DNA of 64,000 bases, taken from NCBI RefSeq assembly GCF_006149045.1, contig NZ_VBSN01000038.1, forward strand, positions 248,001 through 312,000. Reading direction: 5' to 3'. Shown here in pieces: positions 56,361 to 64,000 of the stretch (the stretch's first letter is position 1; every line of letters begins with the position of its first letter). A program made the position numbers and the translations under genes. The notes under the pieces are model-generated. The model was not told where the DNA came from. It saw nothing but the letters and a program-made list of their open reading frames with translations, and searched no databases. This stretch comes from Dyadobacter flavalbus (lineage in GTDB: Bacteria > Bacteroidota > Bacteroidia > Cytophagales > Spirosomataceae).

Positions 56361-57827
56361 ATGAAAAAGATCAGACAATATATGATAATGGTTGCAGCAG
56401 GATTATTTCTTTTTCCCGCCTGCACCGACGATTTCGTAGAGAAAAATACAGACCCGAACGCCATTACCGACGTAACACCCGACCTGCTGCTGCCAGGGAT
56501 TATACGGACTGCTGTAAATGAAATGGTGAACCAGAGCTGGTCGATCGGCAACATTGTGATCCAGCATACGGCCAAAATCCAGTTCGTTTCGGAAGACCGT
56601 TATACCTGGGGCGACCGCGACGGGCTTTGGGAAAATATGTACAACAACTTGCGCGACGTTCAGTTGCTGCTGGAACTGAGCCAGAAAAACAATGCAAACA
56701 ATTACCGCGGCATTTCCCTGATCATGCGTGCGTGGATGTATTCTATCCTGACGGATGCTTACGGTGACATCCCCTATTCCGAAGCAACAAAAGGCGTCTC
56801 CGGCATTTTACAGCCCAAATACGAAACGCAGGAAGTCATTTACAACGGCATTCTGAACGATCTGAAAACGGCTAACGAACTGCTCGGTCCGGGCGAAGTT
56901 GTGGTTGGCGACCTGATTTACAATGGTGACGTAAGTAAGTGGAAAAAACTTGCAAACAGCCTGCGTTTAAGATATCTTCTCAGAATTTCGGACAAAAAAG
57001 ACGTGAAAGCCGAAATGCAGGCCATTATCAGCAATCCGACTGAATCACCCATCTTTACAAGTGCGGGCGACAACGGAACCATGCGTTATCTGACCTCTGC
57101 TCCAAACCAGTTTCCCCTGTATACAGCGCGTTCAGGTTCTTTTGACGAGTTCCGGTTAAGTAAAAATCTGGGTGACAAACTGACTGCGCTGAACGATCCG
57201 AGAATAACCGTATTTGCACAGCCGACCGATGCTTCCGTTTCTGCGGGTGCACCCAAATACAGCGGCGTACCGAACGGCCTGAACGAAGTGGCGGCACTGG
57301 ATTACAACGGCGGCCCGAACAATATTTCCCGTGCAGGCGCATTGTTTTACAAAGGTTCGATTACCGACAGAGGGCTGAATGTTGCAAAAGGATATATCAT
57401 GTCGTATCACGAACTGCAGTTCATTCTTGCGGAAGCCGTCAAGAAAGGGATGGTCAATACGACCAAAACAGCGCAGTTTCACTACGAGGAAGGTGTTAAG
57501 GCTGCCTTTGATTACGTGGATGTGGACATGCCCGCCAATTACCTGAAAAATCCAGGCGTCGCCTACAACGATGCCAGCGCACTGACGCTGATCGGCACGC
57601 AGAAATGGATCTCGCTCTTCTTTTCCGGACTGGAAGCATGGTTTGACTGGCGACGCACCGGAGTTCCCGAAATCAAAGCCGGCGTAGATAATGTAAACGG
57701 CGGAAAAGTACCCGTCCGGTTTGCTTACCCGAGAAGCGAGCAGACACTGAACCCGAACAGCCTCAACGAAGCGGTAACCAGACAAGGGCCAGACAATTAC
57801 AACACGCATGTATGGTGGGATTTGTAA
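56361..57827 (+). CDS. SusD/RagB family outer-membrane lipoprotein (SusD-like 2)
   Basis: The 488-residue protein has a lipoprotein signal (IMVAAGLFLFPAC) and the SusD-like pattern: VEKNTDPNAITDVTPDLLLP, RGISLIMRAWMYSILTDAYG, and ISLFFSGLEAWFDWRRTGVP near the C-terminus. It binds substrate at the surface for the SusC transporter. It follows susC by 20 bp and ends in a strong terminator, so the two form an operon. Confidence 0.95.
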   Translation: MKKIRQYMIMVAAGLFLFPACTDDFVEKNTDPNAITDVTPDLLLPGIIRTAVNEMVNQSWSIGNIVIQHTAKIQFVSEDRYTWGDRDGLWENMYNNLRDVQLLLELSQKNNANNYRGISLIMRAWMYSILTDAYGDIPYSEATKGVSGILQPKYETQEVIYNGILNDLKTANELLGPGEVVVGDLIYNGDVSKWKKLANSLRLRYLLRISDKKDVKAEMQAIISNPTESPIFTSAGDNGTMRYLTSAPNQFPLYTARSGSFDEFRLSKNLGDKLTALNDPRITVFAQPTDASVSAGAPKYSGVPNGLNEVAALDYNGGPNNISRAGALFYKGSITDRGLNVAKGYIMSYHELQFILAEAVKKGMVNTTKTAQFHYEEGVKAAFDYVDVDMPANYLKNPGVAYNDASALTLIGTQKWISLFFSGLEAWFDWRRTGVPEIKAGVDNVNGGKVPVRFAYPRSEQTLNPNSLNEAVTRQGPDNYNTHVWWDL

Positions 57828-57855
57828 TCCGGCATTTACATTTTTATTAAGAAAC

Positions 57856-57888
57856 AAAAATAGTCCGGCACGTTCCGGACTATTTTTG
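57856..57888 (+). terminator. Terminator of the susCD operon
   Basis: A 13-bp perfect stem AAAAATAGTCCGG / CCGGACTATTTTT with a 6-nt loop lies 28 bp after the SusD stop, with a T-rich 3' arm. It separates susCD from the next two genes. Confidence 0.92.
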
Positions 57889-58070
57889 TTTGCGTTCATG
57901 GCAGAAAGCATACACCTTTTCCAACCCGTTTTTTCGTTTCCATTCCCGTAATTCTGTCCGGTAGGGTGCTTAAACTTCAGGAGTTTAAAATTTCCTAATA
58001 TTTCGCAATATATTAGTAGAAAAAAGTGCGAACTTCGTTTTATAATTGTAAACATTACACTTAATAACTA

Positions 58071-59798
58071 ATGCATTATTTTATCCAGAAAGTCTCTCTC
58101 CTTTTGCTGGCTTGTCCCATTATGGTTTTTGGCCAGGCGGTAAAAGGAAACTATTCTCCTCTTCCCCTCAAAGATCTGAGTTCATTTCAGAATGCCGGTT
58201 CCAACTGGACAGTCCAGGGTGATGTTTCCATTCATCCTTCCGGAACAGCCAAGCTGAAAACTACGTCCGGTGACGGCGTGCTCATCGGCAATCCCGGCAA
58301 TGCGATTACAACAACCTTAAAGGCAAATGACCTGCGCCTTTTTATGGAATTCATGGTTTCGGCCGGAGCGGAAGGCGCCGTGATACTACCGGGCGGACAA
58401 AGGGTACGCATTTCCGACAGCAGCAAGCAAAAAGAATCCAGCGCGCAGACTTCCGGGTTTACTGGCCAGTTTCCGACGCAGAATGCCGCCAAAGCGCCGG
58501 GATTATGGCAAACGCTGGAACTCGCCTACGATGCGGCCGTTCCGCAGCTTGCCAACTCTGCAAGACTGAACTCGCTTGCATTGAACGGCGTAACGGTTCT
58601 GGAAACCGTTTATCTTCCCAATTCCAAAACAGTCACCGAAGCGCAGCCGCTTTCCTTTGAAGTGACAAAAGGCACAATTGCTTTCCGTAATCTTGGATAC
58701 CAGCTGCTCGCAAGCCGCAAACCTTTGACACTAAATAACCTGAATTACAAGGTTTATTCGGACAAATGGGACAGCAAGGAATACAGCAAACTGGATCACG
58801 AAGGCAAATCGCCTGCGCTTACGCAGGAAGTTACCAATGGTATGCGCGAGTTCCACCTCGTGTATGAAGGCGATATGGACGTAACCGAGGCAGGCACTTA
58901 TATCTTTACAAGTATTTATTCGGGGCCTGTCATGACACTGGATATCGACGGCAAAAACGTGATGACCGGCGGAGAAAGCACTTCGCAGGAAAGCCATTCG
59001 GGAACTGCGGAACTGAGCCAGGGAAATCACAAGTTTAAAATTTATTATTCCCGTTTTCCTTGGAGACAGCCTGCTCTGGCGCTTCGCGTGGAAAAAGCCG
59101 GCGTTCGTCCGTACGACCTGCATGCGCTTTCCTCACTTCCAGAACCGGAGCCGAAGCCTTACATCAGCGTAACGCCGGACATGCGCCCGGAAATGGTAAG
59201 GTCATTTATCAAGCTGGATGAGGAAAAATACAAACGCACGCATTGCATTTCGGTAGGAAGTCCGGAAGGCTGGAACTATACCGTTGACCTGAACCGCGGT
59301 GCCTTGATTCAGGCATGGCGCGGGCAGTTTGCCAATGTAACAGAAATGTGGTACGAACGCGGCGAGCCGCAGCTCCTGTTCCCGGCGGGTCTGAATGTAC
59401 GCGTTTCAGGCAAAAGCAGTCTTGCCGTGCTGGAAAATGCCAGTGCAGCATGGCCGGACTCCTCGGATATCAACTTTCTGGGTTATAAAATAGATCATCA
59501 GGGCTTGCCCGGATTCCGTTACGGCATCGGATCAGCTACTGTAAATGATCAGCTTACGCCTGCCGGAAACAGTCTTTCACGTACTTTCCGCGTGGACGGA
59601 ACGCCGAAAGGCACTTTATACTCGCTGCTTGCCAGCGGAAACCGCATTGTGGAAGTCGAAAAAGGTTTGTATCAGGTGGACGACCGTTATTACGTACAGG
59701 TTGATAAAAAAGCAAAGGTGATCGTAAGACCGGCCGGCGAAGGCAAAGAACTGATCCTGCCTGTTTCCGGAACCACAACTTATTCCATGTTCTGGTAA
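58071..59798 (+). CDS. Secreted PA14-like domain protein
   Basis: The 575-residue protein has a signal peptide (KVSLLLLACPIMVFG, then QAV). Residues about 25-215 look like a DUF1080/concanavalin-type beta sandwich (PLKDLSSFQNAGSNWTVQGD, FRNLGYQL). Residues about 225-345 look like PA14 (YVYEGDMDVTEAG-like strand, GPVMTLDIDGKNVMTGGEST). A C-terminal region (GWNYTVDLNRGALIQAWRGQ) is unassigned. Both folds are associated with carbohydrate binding or sugar hydrolysis in Bacteroidota. Assignment is by pattern only. Confidence 0.7.
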   Translation: MHYFIQKVSLLLLACPIMVFGQAVKGNYSPLPLKDLSSFQNAGSNWTVQGDVSIHPSGTAKLKTTSGDGVLIGNPGNAITTTLKANDLRLFMEFMVSAGAEGAVILPGGQRVRISDSSKQKESSAQTSGFTGQFPTQNAAKAPGLWQTLELAYDAAVPQLANSARLNSLALNGVTVLETVYLPNSKTVTEAQPLSFEVTKGTIAFRNLGYQLLASRKPLTLNNLNYKVYSDKWDSKEYSKLDHEGKSPALTQEVTNGMREFHLVYEGDMDVTEAGTYIFTSIYSGPVMTLDIDGKNVMTGGESTSQESHSGTAELSQGNHKFKIYYSRFPWRQPALALRVEKAGVRPYDLHALSSLPEPEPKPYISVTPDMRPEMVRSFIKLDEEKYKRTHCISVGSPEGWNYTVDLNRGALIQAWRGQFANVTEMWYERGEPQLLFPAGLNVRVSGKSSLAVLENASAAWPDSSDINFLGYKIDHQGLPGFRYGIGSATVNDQLTPAGNSLSRTFRVDGTPKGTLYSLLASGNRIVEVEKGLYQVDDRYYVQVDKKAKVIVRPAGEGKELILPVSGTTTYSMFW

Positions 59799-59871
59799 AT
59801 CATTGTTGAGATCTCAGGCGGAGCAGACAACCTGCTGCTGCCCAAATTCAAATTGTATTCTGTTTTAATAA

Positions 59872-61863
59872 ATGAAAAATATTCTTTTAACTGCCCTGAT
59901 ATCAGCTGGATGTTTGTCGGCATATGCACAATCCAAACCCGGCAAGGAAGATGATTATTACCGGATCATTACCATGCCGATCCCGGAAACTATCAAGATG
60001 GAAGTGGGCGGACTGGCCGTTCTGCCGGACGGAAGACTGGCCGCTTCTACCCGCCGCGGCGAAGTATGGATGATCGGAAACCCTTATCTGAAAGGGGATG
60101 GAAAACCTTCTTTTCAACGCTTTGCATCCGGCTTGCATGAGCCTTTGGGGCTTTTGTCCCGCGGCAAGGATTTCCTGATCTCTCAACGCGGCGAAGTGAC
60201 CCGGCTGGAAGATACCAACAATGACGGCGTTGCAGACGTTTATGATTCTTTTGCAAGATGGCCGCTTTCCGGAAATTATCACCAGTATTCCTACGGACCG
60301 GTTGCCATGCCGAACGGTGAATTGCTCGTAACGCTGAACCTGGACTGGGTCGGTCGCGGAGCAAGCCAGTCCAAGTGGCGCGGATGGATGCTGAAACTCG
60401 GTGAAGACGGCAAACTTACCCCCTATGCTACCGGACTTCGTTCGCCATCCGGTTTCGGTTCGTACAAAGGCGATATTTTCTATACCGAAAACCAGGGCGA
60501 CTGGGTGGGTTCCGGACGTATGACGCATCTTGAAAAAGGGGATTTTGCAGGAAATCCGGCGGGTCTGCGATGGAGCAAGGAAGAAGGATCGCCCGTAAAA
60601 CTGACGCCTCAGGATGTGCCGAACACAGGCGAACCGCTGTACGATGTGGCCAAAAAAGTACCGGGCATCAAGCCGCCTGCTGTTTGGTTCCCGCATACGA
60701 TTGTAGGTATTTCGACTTCCGACTTTAAAGAAGATGTAACGAACGGCGCATTCGGTCCGTTTGCAGGGCAGGTTTTTGTAGGCGATCAGGGACACAGCAT
60801 CATCACGCGTGTTGATTTTGAAAAGGTGAACGGCGTATGGCAGGGAACCGTTTTCCCGTTCCGTGAAGGATTTATGTCCGGAATTATCCGTATGGTCTGG
60901 GGACTGGACGGCTCCATGTTCGTAGGCCAGACCAGCCGCGGTTGGTCGGCAACGGGAAAGGCCGATTTCGGAATTCAGCGGCTGGTATGGACCGGGAAAA
61001 TGCCGTTTGAAATGAAAAACGTACATTCCATGCCGGACGGATTTGAAATCGTATTCACCAGTCCGGTTGACAAGAAATCTGCTGCCGATCAGGATGCTTA
61101 CAAGCTGAACAGTTTTACTTACAAATACCACCAGACTTACGGCAGCCCGATCATCAATACGCAGGAAGTGCCGCTGAAAGGAATTGTTGTTTCGGAAGAC
61201 GGACTGCGCGTGCGGCTTGTTGTGGACCCGGCTGTACTCCGCAAGGGCTATATTCATGAAATAAAAGCAGAGGGCGTAAAATCTCCGGACGGAAACCCGC
61301 TGCTGCATACAACCGGTTATTATACTTTGAATGAAATTGCCTCAGGAACCCCGGTAAGTGCGTCCCAGTTTACGACAACCGTAAAGGCAAGTGCACCGGA
61401 TCACAGCATGCACACCATGCCGGCCGAAGCCAGCAACACAGCACCTTCTGCCAAAAGAGTTATTGAAATGCCGAAAGACTGGACAAACGGTCCCGATCAG
61501 GTTGTCACGATCGGAACGGTACCCGGCCTGAAATTTGACATTTCCAGCATTCAGGTAAAAGCGGGAAGCAGGATTAAAATCATTTTCAATAACAATGATG
61601 ACATGCTGCATAACCTGGTGATTACAAAGCCGGGAACGGCCAATGCCGTGGGCGAAGCCGGGCTTAACCTGGGCCTGAAAGGTTCTGAACTGAGTTATGT
61701 GCCGCGCACGAACGATGTACTTTTCCACAGCAACATCGTGGAACCCGAAAAATCGGAAGCCATTTATTTTGTGGCACCCAAGCAGCCGGGAGCCTATCAG
61801 TATGTATGCACGTTCCCCGGCCATTATACATTGATGCAGGGCAAGCTGAACGTAGTAAAATAA
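59872..61863 (+). CDS. Secreted sugar-dehydrogenase-like beta-propeller fused to type-1 copper domain
   Basis: The 663-residue protein has a signal peptide (ILLTALISAGCLSAYA, then QSK). Residues about 30-400 form a glucose/sorbosone dehydrogenase-like propeller (EVGGLAVLPDGRLAASTRRG, ATGLRSPSGFG, FVGDQGHSIITRVDFE). A C-terminal plastocyanin/azurin-like domain has ligands His580, Cys646, His651 and Met655, with azurin-like spacing (Cys-His 5, His-Met 4). The blue copper site could accept electrons from the propeller domain. It follows the PA14-like gene by 73 bp. Confidence 0.82.
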   Translation: MKNILLTALISAGCLSAYAQSKPGKEDDYYRIITMPIPETIKMEVGGLAVLPDGRLAASTRRGEVWMIGNPYLKGDGKPSFQRFASGLHEPLGLLSRGKDFLISQRGEVTRLEDTNNDGVADVYDSFARWPLSGNYHQYSYGPVAMPNGELLVTLNLDWVGRGASQSKWRGWMLKLGEDGKLTPYATGLRSPSGFGSYKGDIFYTENQGDWVGSGRMTHLEKGDFAGNPAGLRWSKEEGSPVKLTPQDVPNTGEPLYDVAKKVPGIKPPAVWFPHTIVGISTSDFKEDVTNGAFGPFAGQVFVGDQGHSIITRVDFEKVNGVWQGTVFPFREGFMSGIIRMVWGLDGSMFVGQTSRGWSATGKADFGIQRLVWTGKMPFEMKNVHSMPDGFEIVFTSPVDKKSAADQDAYKLNSFTYKYHQTYGSPIINTQEVPLKGIVVSEDGLRVRLVVDPAVLRKGYIHEIKAEGVKSPDGNPLLHTTGYYTLNEIASGTPVSASQFTTTVKASAPDHSMHTMPAEASNTAPSAKRVIEMPKDWTNGPDQVVTIGTVPGLKFDISSIQVKAGSRIKIIFNNNDDMLHNLVITKPGTANAVGEAGLNLGLKGSELSYVPRTNDVLFHSNIVEPEKSEAIYFVAPKQPGAYQYVCTFPGHYTLMQGKLNVVK

Positions 61864-61917
61864 ACTTCTGACTGCCGCCCGCGCAGGCAGTTCAGCATCG
61901 CATTCATTTCCATTTAC

Positions 61918-61962
61918 AATCCGGTATTTCCACTTTGACAGCTGAGAAATACCGGATTTTTC
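61918..61962 (+). terminator. Terminator after the copper-domain protein gene
   Basis: A 13-bp perfect stem AATCCGGTATTTC / GAAATACCGGATT with a 15-nt loop is followed by TTT, 54 bp past the stop. Confidence 0.85.
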
Positions 61963-62100
61963 ATTTCAATACCATTTAAATTCAGTAATCAATAAAAAAA
62001 TTTCAGGAAAATACTGGATATTACAGGGAGAATAAATATCAGGTTTGCTTTATCTGTTAACATTTCTGATTCTGTTTCATTCTAACAACAAGCGCCTGAT

Positions 62101-62712
62101 TTGAGCTTCGATCTGCAAATAGCGAACAATCCTGACGTTAATATCCAGCTTTGGAGGCGTTTCAAAGCGGGTGATTCGGATGCGCTTGGCCAGCTGGCCA
62201 AAGTTCATTACCGGACGCTCTACAATTATGCGCTGAAGTTTTCGTCCGATCCGGATTTTATCCGCGATTCCATTCAGGATCTGTACCTTGATCTCTGGGA
62301 ACGCAGGGATTTCCTGTCCGAAACCGCTTTTGTGAAATCGTATTTGATGAAGGCACTGCGGCACAAACTGATCAAGGAAAGCATTCGTTTAAAGCGTTTT
62401 CATGAGCCGGTTCATGTTTACGCAGATTTTGAAATCGCAAACGGTTCTATTGAAGCCGATATGATTGAAGATGAGCAAAACCGCTATATGACAAGCCGCC
62501 TCAAACAGATCATCAACGGACTTTCCAAACGCCAGCAGGAAATTATTTACCTCCGGTTTTACCAGAACTTCAATAATGAAGACATTGCCATGATCATGGG
62601 CCTTGGCCGTCAGAGCGTCTCCAATCTTTTGTACCGTACCCTTAAGGAAATCAAGGAAATATGGACGCCTGCGTTTAACTGCGTGATTTTGTTCCTTTCA
62701 GGTATGCTTTAA
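62101..62712 (+). CDS. ECF-family RNA polymerase sigma factor
   Basis: The 203-residue sigma factor has region 2 (YALKFSSDPDFIRDSIQDLY, LDLWERRDFL) and region 4 (GLSKRQQEIIYLRFYQNFNN, EDIAMIMGLGRQSVSNLLYR). The start is a TTG at 62101: a stop lies at 62083-62085 in frame and no ATG intervenes, so a non-ATG start is needed for full region 2. The FecR-type anti-sigma follows 124 bp downstream. Together they usually control a SusC/SusD locus by outer-membrane signalling. Confidence 0.92.
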   Translation: MSFDLQIANNPDVNIQLWRRFKAGDSDALGQLAKVHYRTLYNYALKFSSDPDFIRDSIQDLYLDLWERRDFLSETAFVKSYLMKALRHKLIKESIRLKRFHEPVHVYADFEIANGSIEADMIEDEQNRYMTSRLKQIINGLSKRQQEIIYLRFYQNFNNEDIAMIMGLGRQSVSNLLYRTLKEIKEIWTPAFNCVILFLSGML

Positions 62713-62836
62713 TCGCTGCCTTTCTTCTTACAGCTGCTATTTTATTGTCATTTCCATAATTTTTAAAAATATTTTCATTTTTCTGGTTATAAGTCTGCCC
62801 AAATGCGACATACATATCTGAAGTTAATTGTATGCT

Positions 62837-63937
62837 ATGGCCGATCAACAGTACAACACCATTGAAGAACTTGCAGCGGACGAAGGTTTCCGGCATTGGA
62901 TCATGGAACCCACGCAGGAAACAGACGATTTCTGGCACAACTGGATGGACGGAAATCCGGAAAGGCAACTGCTGGCCAAACAGGCCAAAGAACTGGTCCT
63001 GGCAATTGACGAAGCCTTCCGTGACGATCTGACAAGCCAGATGCTGGAAAACGAGATTCAGGAAATTACCCGTAAAGCCGAGCTTGGAAAGCACACGGGC
63101 CGGTCGGAACATGATCAATTTACCCGGTTTCCTTACTGGCGGGCTGCGGCTGTTTTCGTATTGTTTTCAATCATCGGGTTGCTGTACATTCAATTTCCTT
63201 CATTTTACCAATCAGCGGACGGCGGGAAAGAGGTTCAGCATACTTCCGGGCAGTTCTATACCCGCACGAATCATGCTGATAAAGAAATGACTGTGTTGCT
63301 GAGCGACAACAGTGTTGCCACGCTGATGAAAGGAAGTTCCATTTCCTATCCCAAACAATTCAGCGGAAATGAACGAAAGGTATTTCTGGAAGGAGAAGCA
63401 TTTTTTGACGTTTCCAGAAATCCGGAAAAACCTTTTCTGGTTTACACCAGCGAAACGGTCACAAGAGTGCTGGGCACAAGCTTTCGGGTCAAAGCATTTA
63501 AAAAGGAAAACACGGTAATGGTACTGGTAAAAACGGGACGTGTGCTGGTGTATCCCAAAAATGAGTACGAAGCCGGACAAGAAAAACGACAGATTTCCGG
63601 CGTGGTACTGGCTCCTAACCAGCAGGCCGTATTCAGCAGAACTGAAAACCGCATCCAGAAAAGCATCGTTGCCCATCCTGAACTGCTGACGGAACTTTCG
63701 GCCCACAACGAAATGATTTTTGAAGACAAACCTGTTGCGCAGGTATTCCAGTCCCTAGAAGAAATTTACGGGATCGTGATCGTTTATGATGCTTCCGTGC
63801 TTTCAAACTGCATCATCAACGCACAGTTTACCGATGAAAGTCTGAAACAGCGAATGAACGCCATTTGTCAGGCTATCGGTGCAGGTTATGAAATCCAGAA
63901 CAACCGTATCGTAATCAGCAGCAAAGGATGCAGCTGA
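62837..63937 (+). CDS. FecR family anti-sigma factor
   Basis: The 366-residue protein has a cytoplasmic N-terminus (MADQQYNTIEELAADEGFRH), one membrane helix (AAAVFVLFSIIGLLYI), a FecR domain (TVLLSDNSVATLMKGSSISY, FLEGEAFFDVSRNPEKPFLV) and a C-terminal DUF4974-like domain (NEMIFEDKPVAQVFQSLEEI). ATG 62837 is preferred over the TTG at 62828. It holds the upstream ECF sigma until a SusC-type transporter signals. The next gene, probably susC, lies past the window edge. Confidence 0.93.
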   Translation: MADQQYNTIEELAADEGFRHWIMEPTQETDDFWHNWMDGNPERQLLAKQAKELVLAIDEAFRDDLTSQMLENEIQEITRKAELGKHTGRSEHDQFTRFPYWRAAAVFVLFSIIGLLYIQFPSFYQSADGGKEVQHTSGQFYTRTNHADKEMTVLLSDNSVATLMKGSSISYPKQFSGNERKVFLEGEAFFDVSRNPEKPFLVYTSETVTRVLGTSFRVKAFKKENTVMVLVKTGRVLVYPKNEYEAGQEKRQISGVVLAPNQQAVFSRTENRIQKSIVAHPELLTELSAHNEMIFEDKPVAQVFQSLEEIYGIVIVYDASVLSNCIINAQFTDESLKQRMNAICQAIGAGYEIQNNRIVISSKGCS

Positions 63938-64000
63938 TATGTAATGATTTGCGCAAGACCATCTTTCCCTTTTTAGAACCTTCAAATCATATTCATACTA

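Noticed and set aside
59902..61308. 468-codon open frame on the minus strand
   Set aside because: Fully antisense to a well-supported secreted protein; composition is that of a shadow frame.

Overview
The window reads as a chromosomal segment of a Bacteroidota bacterium, most likely Cytophagales close to Dyadobacter/Spirosoma. Supporting signs are a 287-residue primary sigma factor without region 1.1, SusC/SusD outer-membrane pairs, ECF sigma/FecR regulation, type IX secretion sorting domains (T9SS type A and CHU_C/gliding type), few Shine-Dalgarno sequences, and several promoters with the Bacteroidota -7 box TAnnTTTG. The genus is an inference; no rRNA is present. Most of the window is ordinary core genome with small accessory islands. 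No prophage, insertion sequence or CRISPR array is visible.

Layout: 0.1-8.7 kb holds a TPR lipoprotein, then a minus-strand housekeeping run (START-domain protein, LptF/G permease, rpsO, pnp, rpoD, menD). An elongator-type tRNA-Met(CAT) with promoter and terminator sits at 8.9 kb. 9.1-21.8 kb carries an ABC exporter, an AlkA-like glycosylase, holA, an ACP phosphodiesterase-like gene, an FKBP isomerase, dCMP deaminase, a DUF922-like HExxH protein, comEC, an M43 protease with a T9SS tail, phoH and dnaB.

21.9-24.7 kb is the most unusual part. A C10 (streptopain-type) lipoprotein protease overlaps by 4 nt a small lipoprotein that is a candidate cognate inhibitor or partner. An 861-bp segment covering the protease 3' end plus the lipoprotein gene is tandemly duplicated. 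This leaves a Cys-less protease remnant and a second lipoprotein whose mature part is identical to the first, although the flanks have diverged, which suggests gene conversion.

24.8-46.8 kb mixes RNA modification genes (rlmD, an rsmB-like gene), tex, a CHU_C surface protein, two DoxX proteins, several SRPBCC proteins, a Rrf2 regulator with matching inverted-repeat operators before itself and a YwnB-like NAD(P)-binding gene, a porin, a ThuA-like protein, a Na+/H+ antiporter, a GAF histidine kinase, and a luciferase-like monooxygenase / WYL regulator / FMN reductase / MetY sulfhydrylase cluster. An array of GGCTCC/GGAGCC hairpins with an exact 68-bp period fills the convergent gap at 46.9-47.3 kb. 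It is followed by an S9 oligopeptidase and polA.

53-64 kb is a nutrient-acquisition region: a SusC/SusD pair, a secreted PA14-like protein, a sugar-dehydrogenase-like beta-propeller fused to a type-1 copper domain, then an ECF sigma factor and FecR anti-sigma whose SusC partner probably lies just past the window edge.
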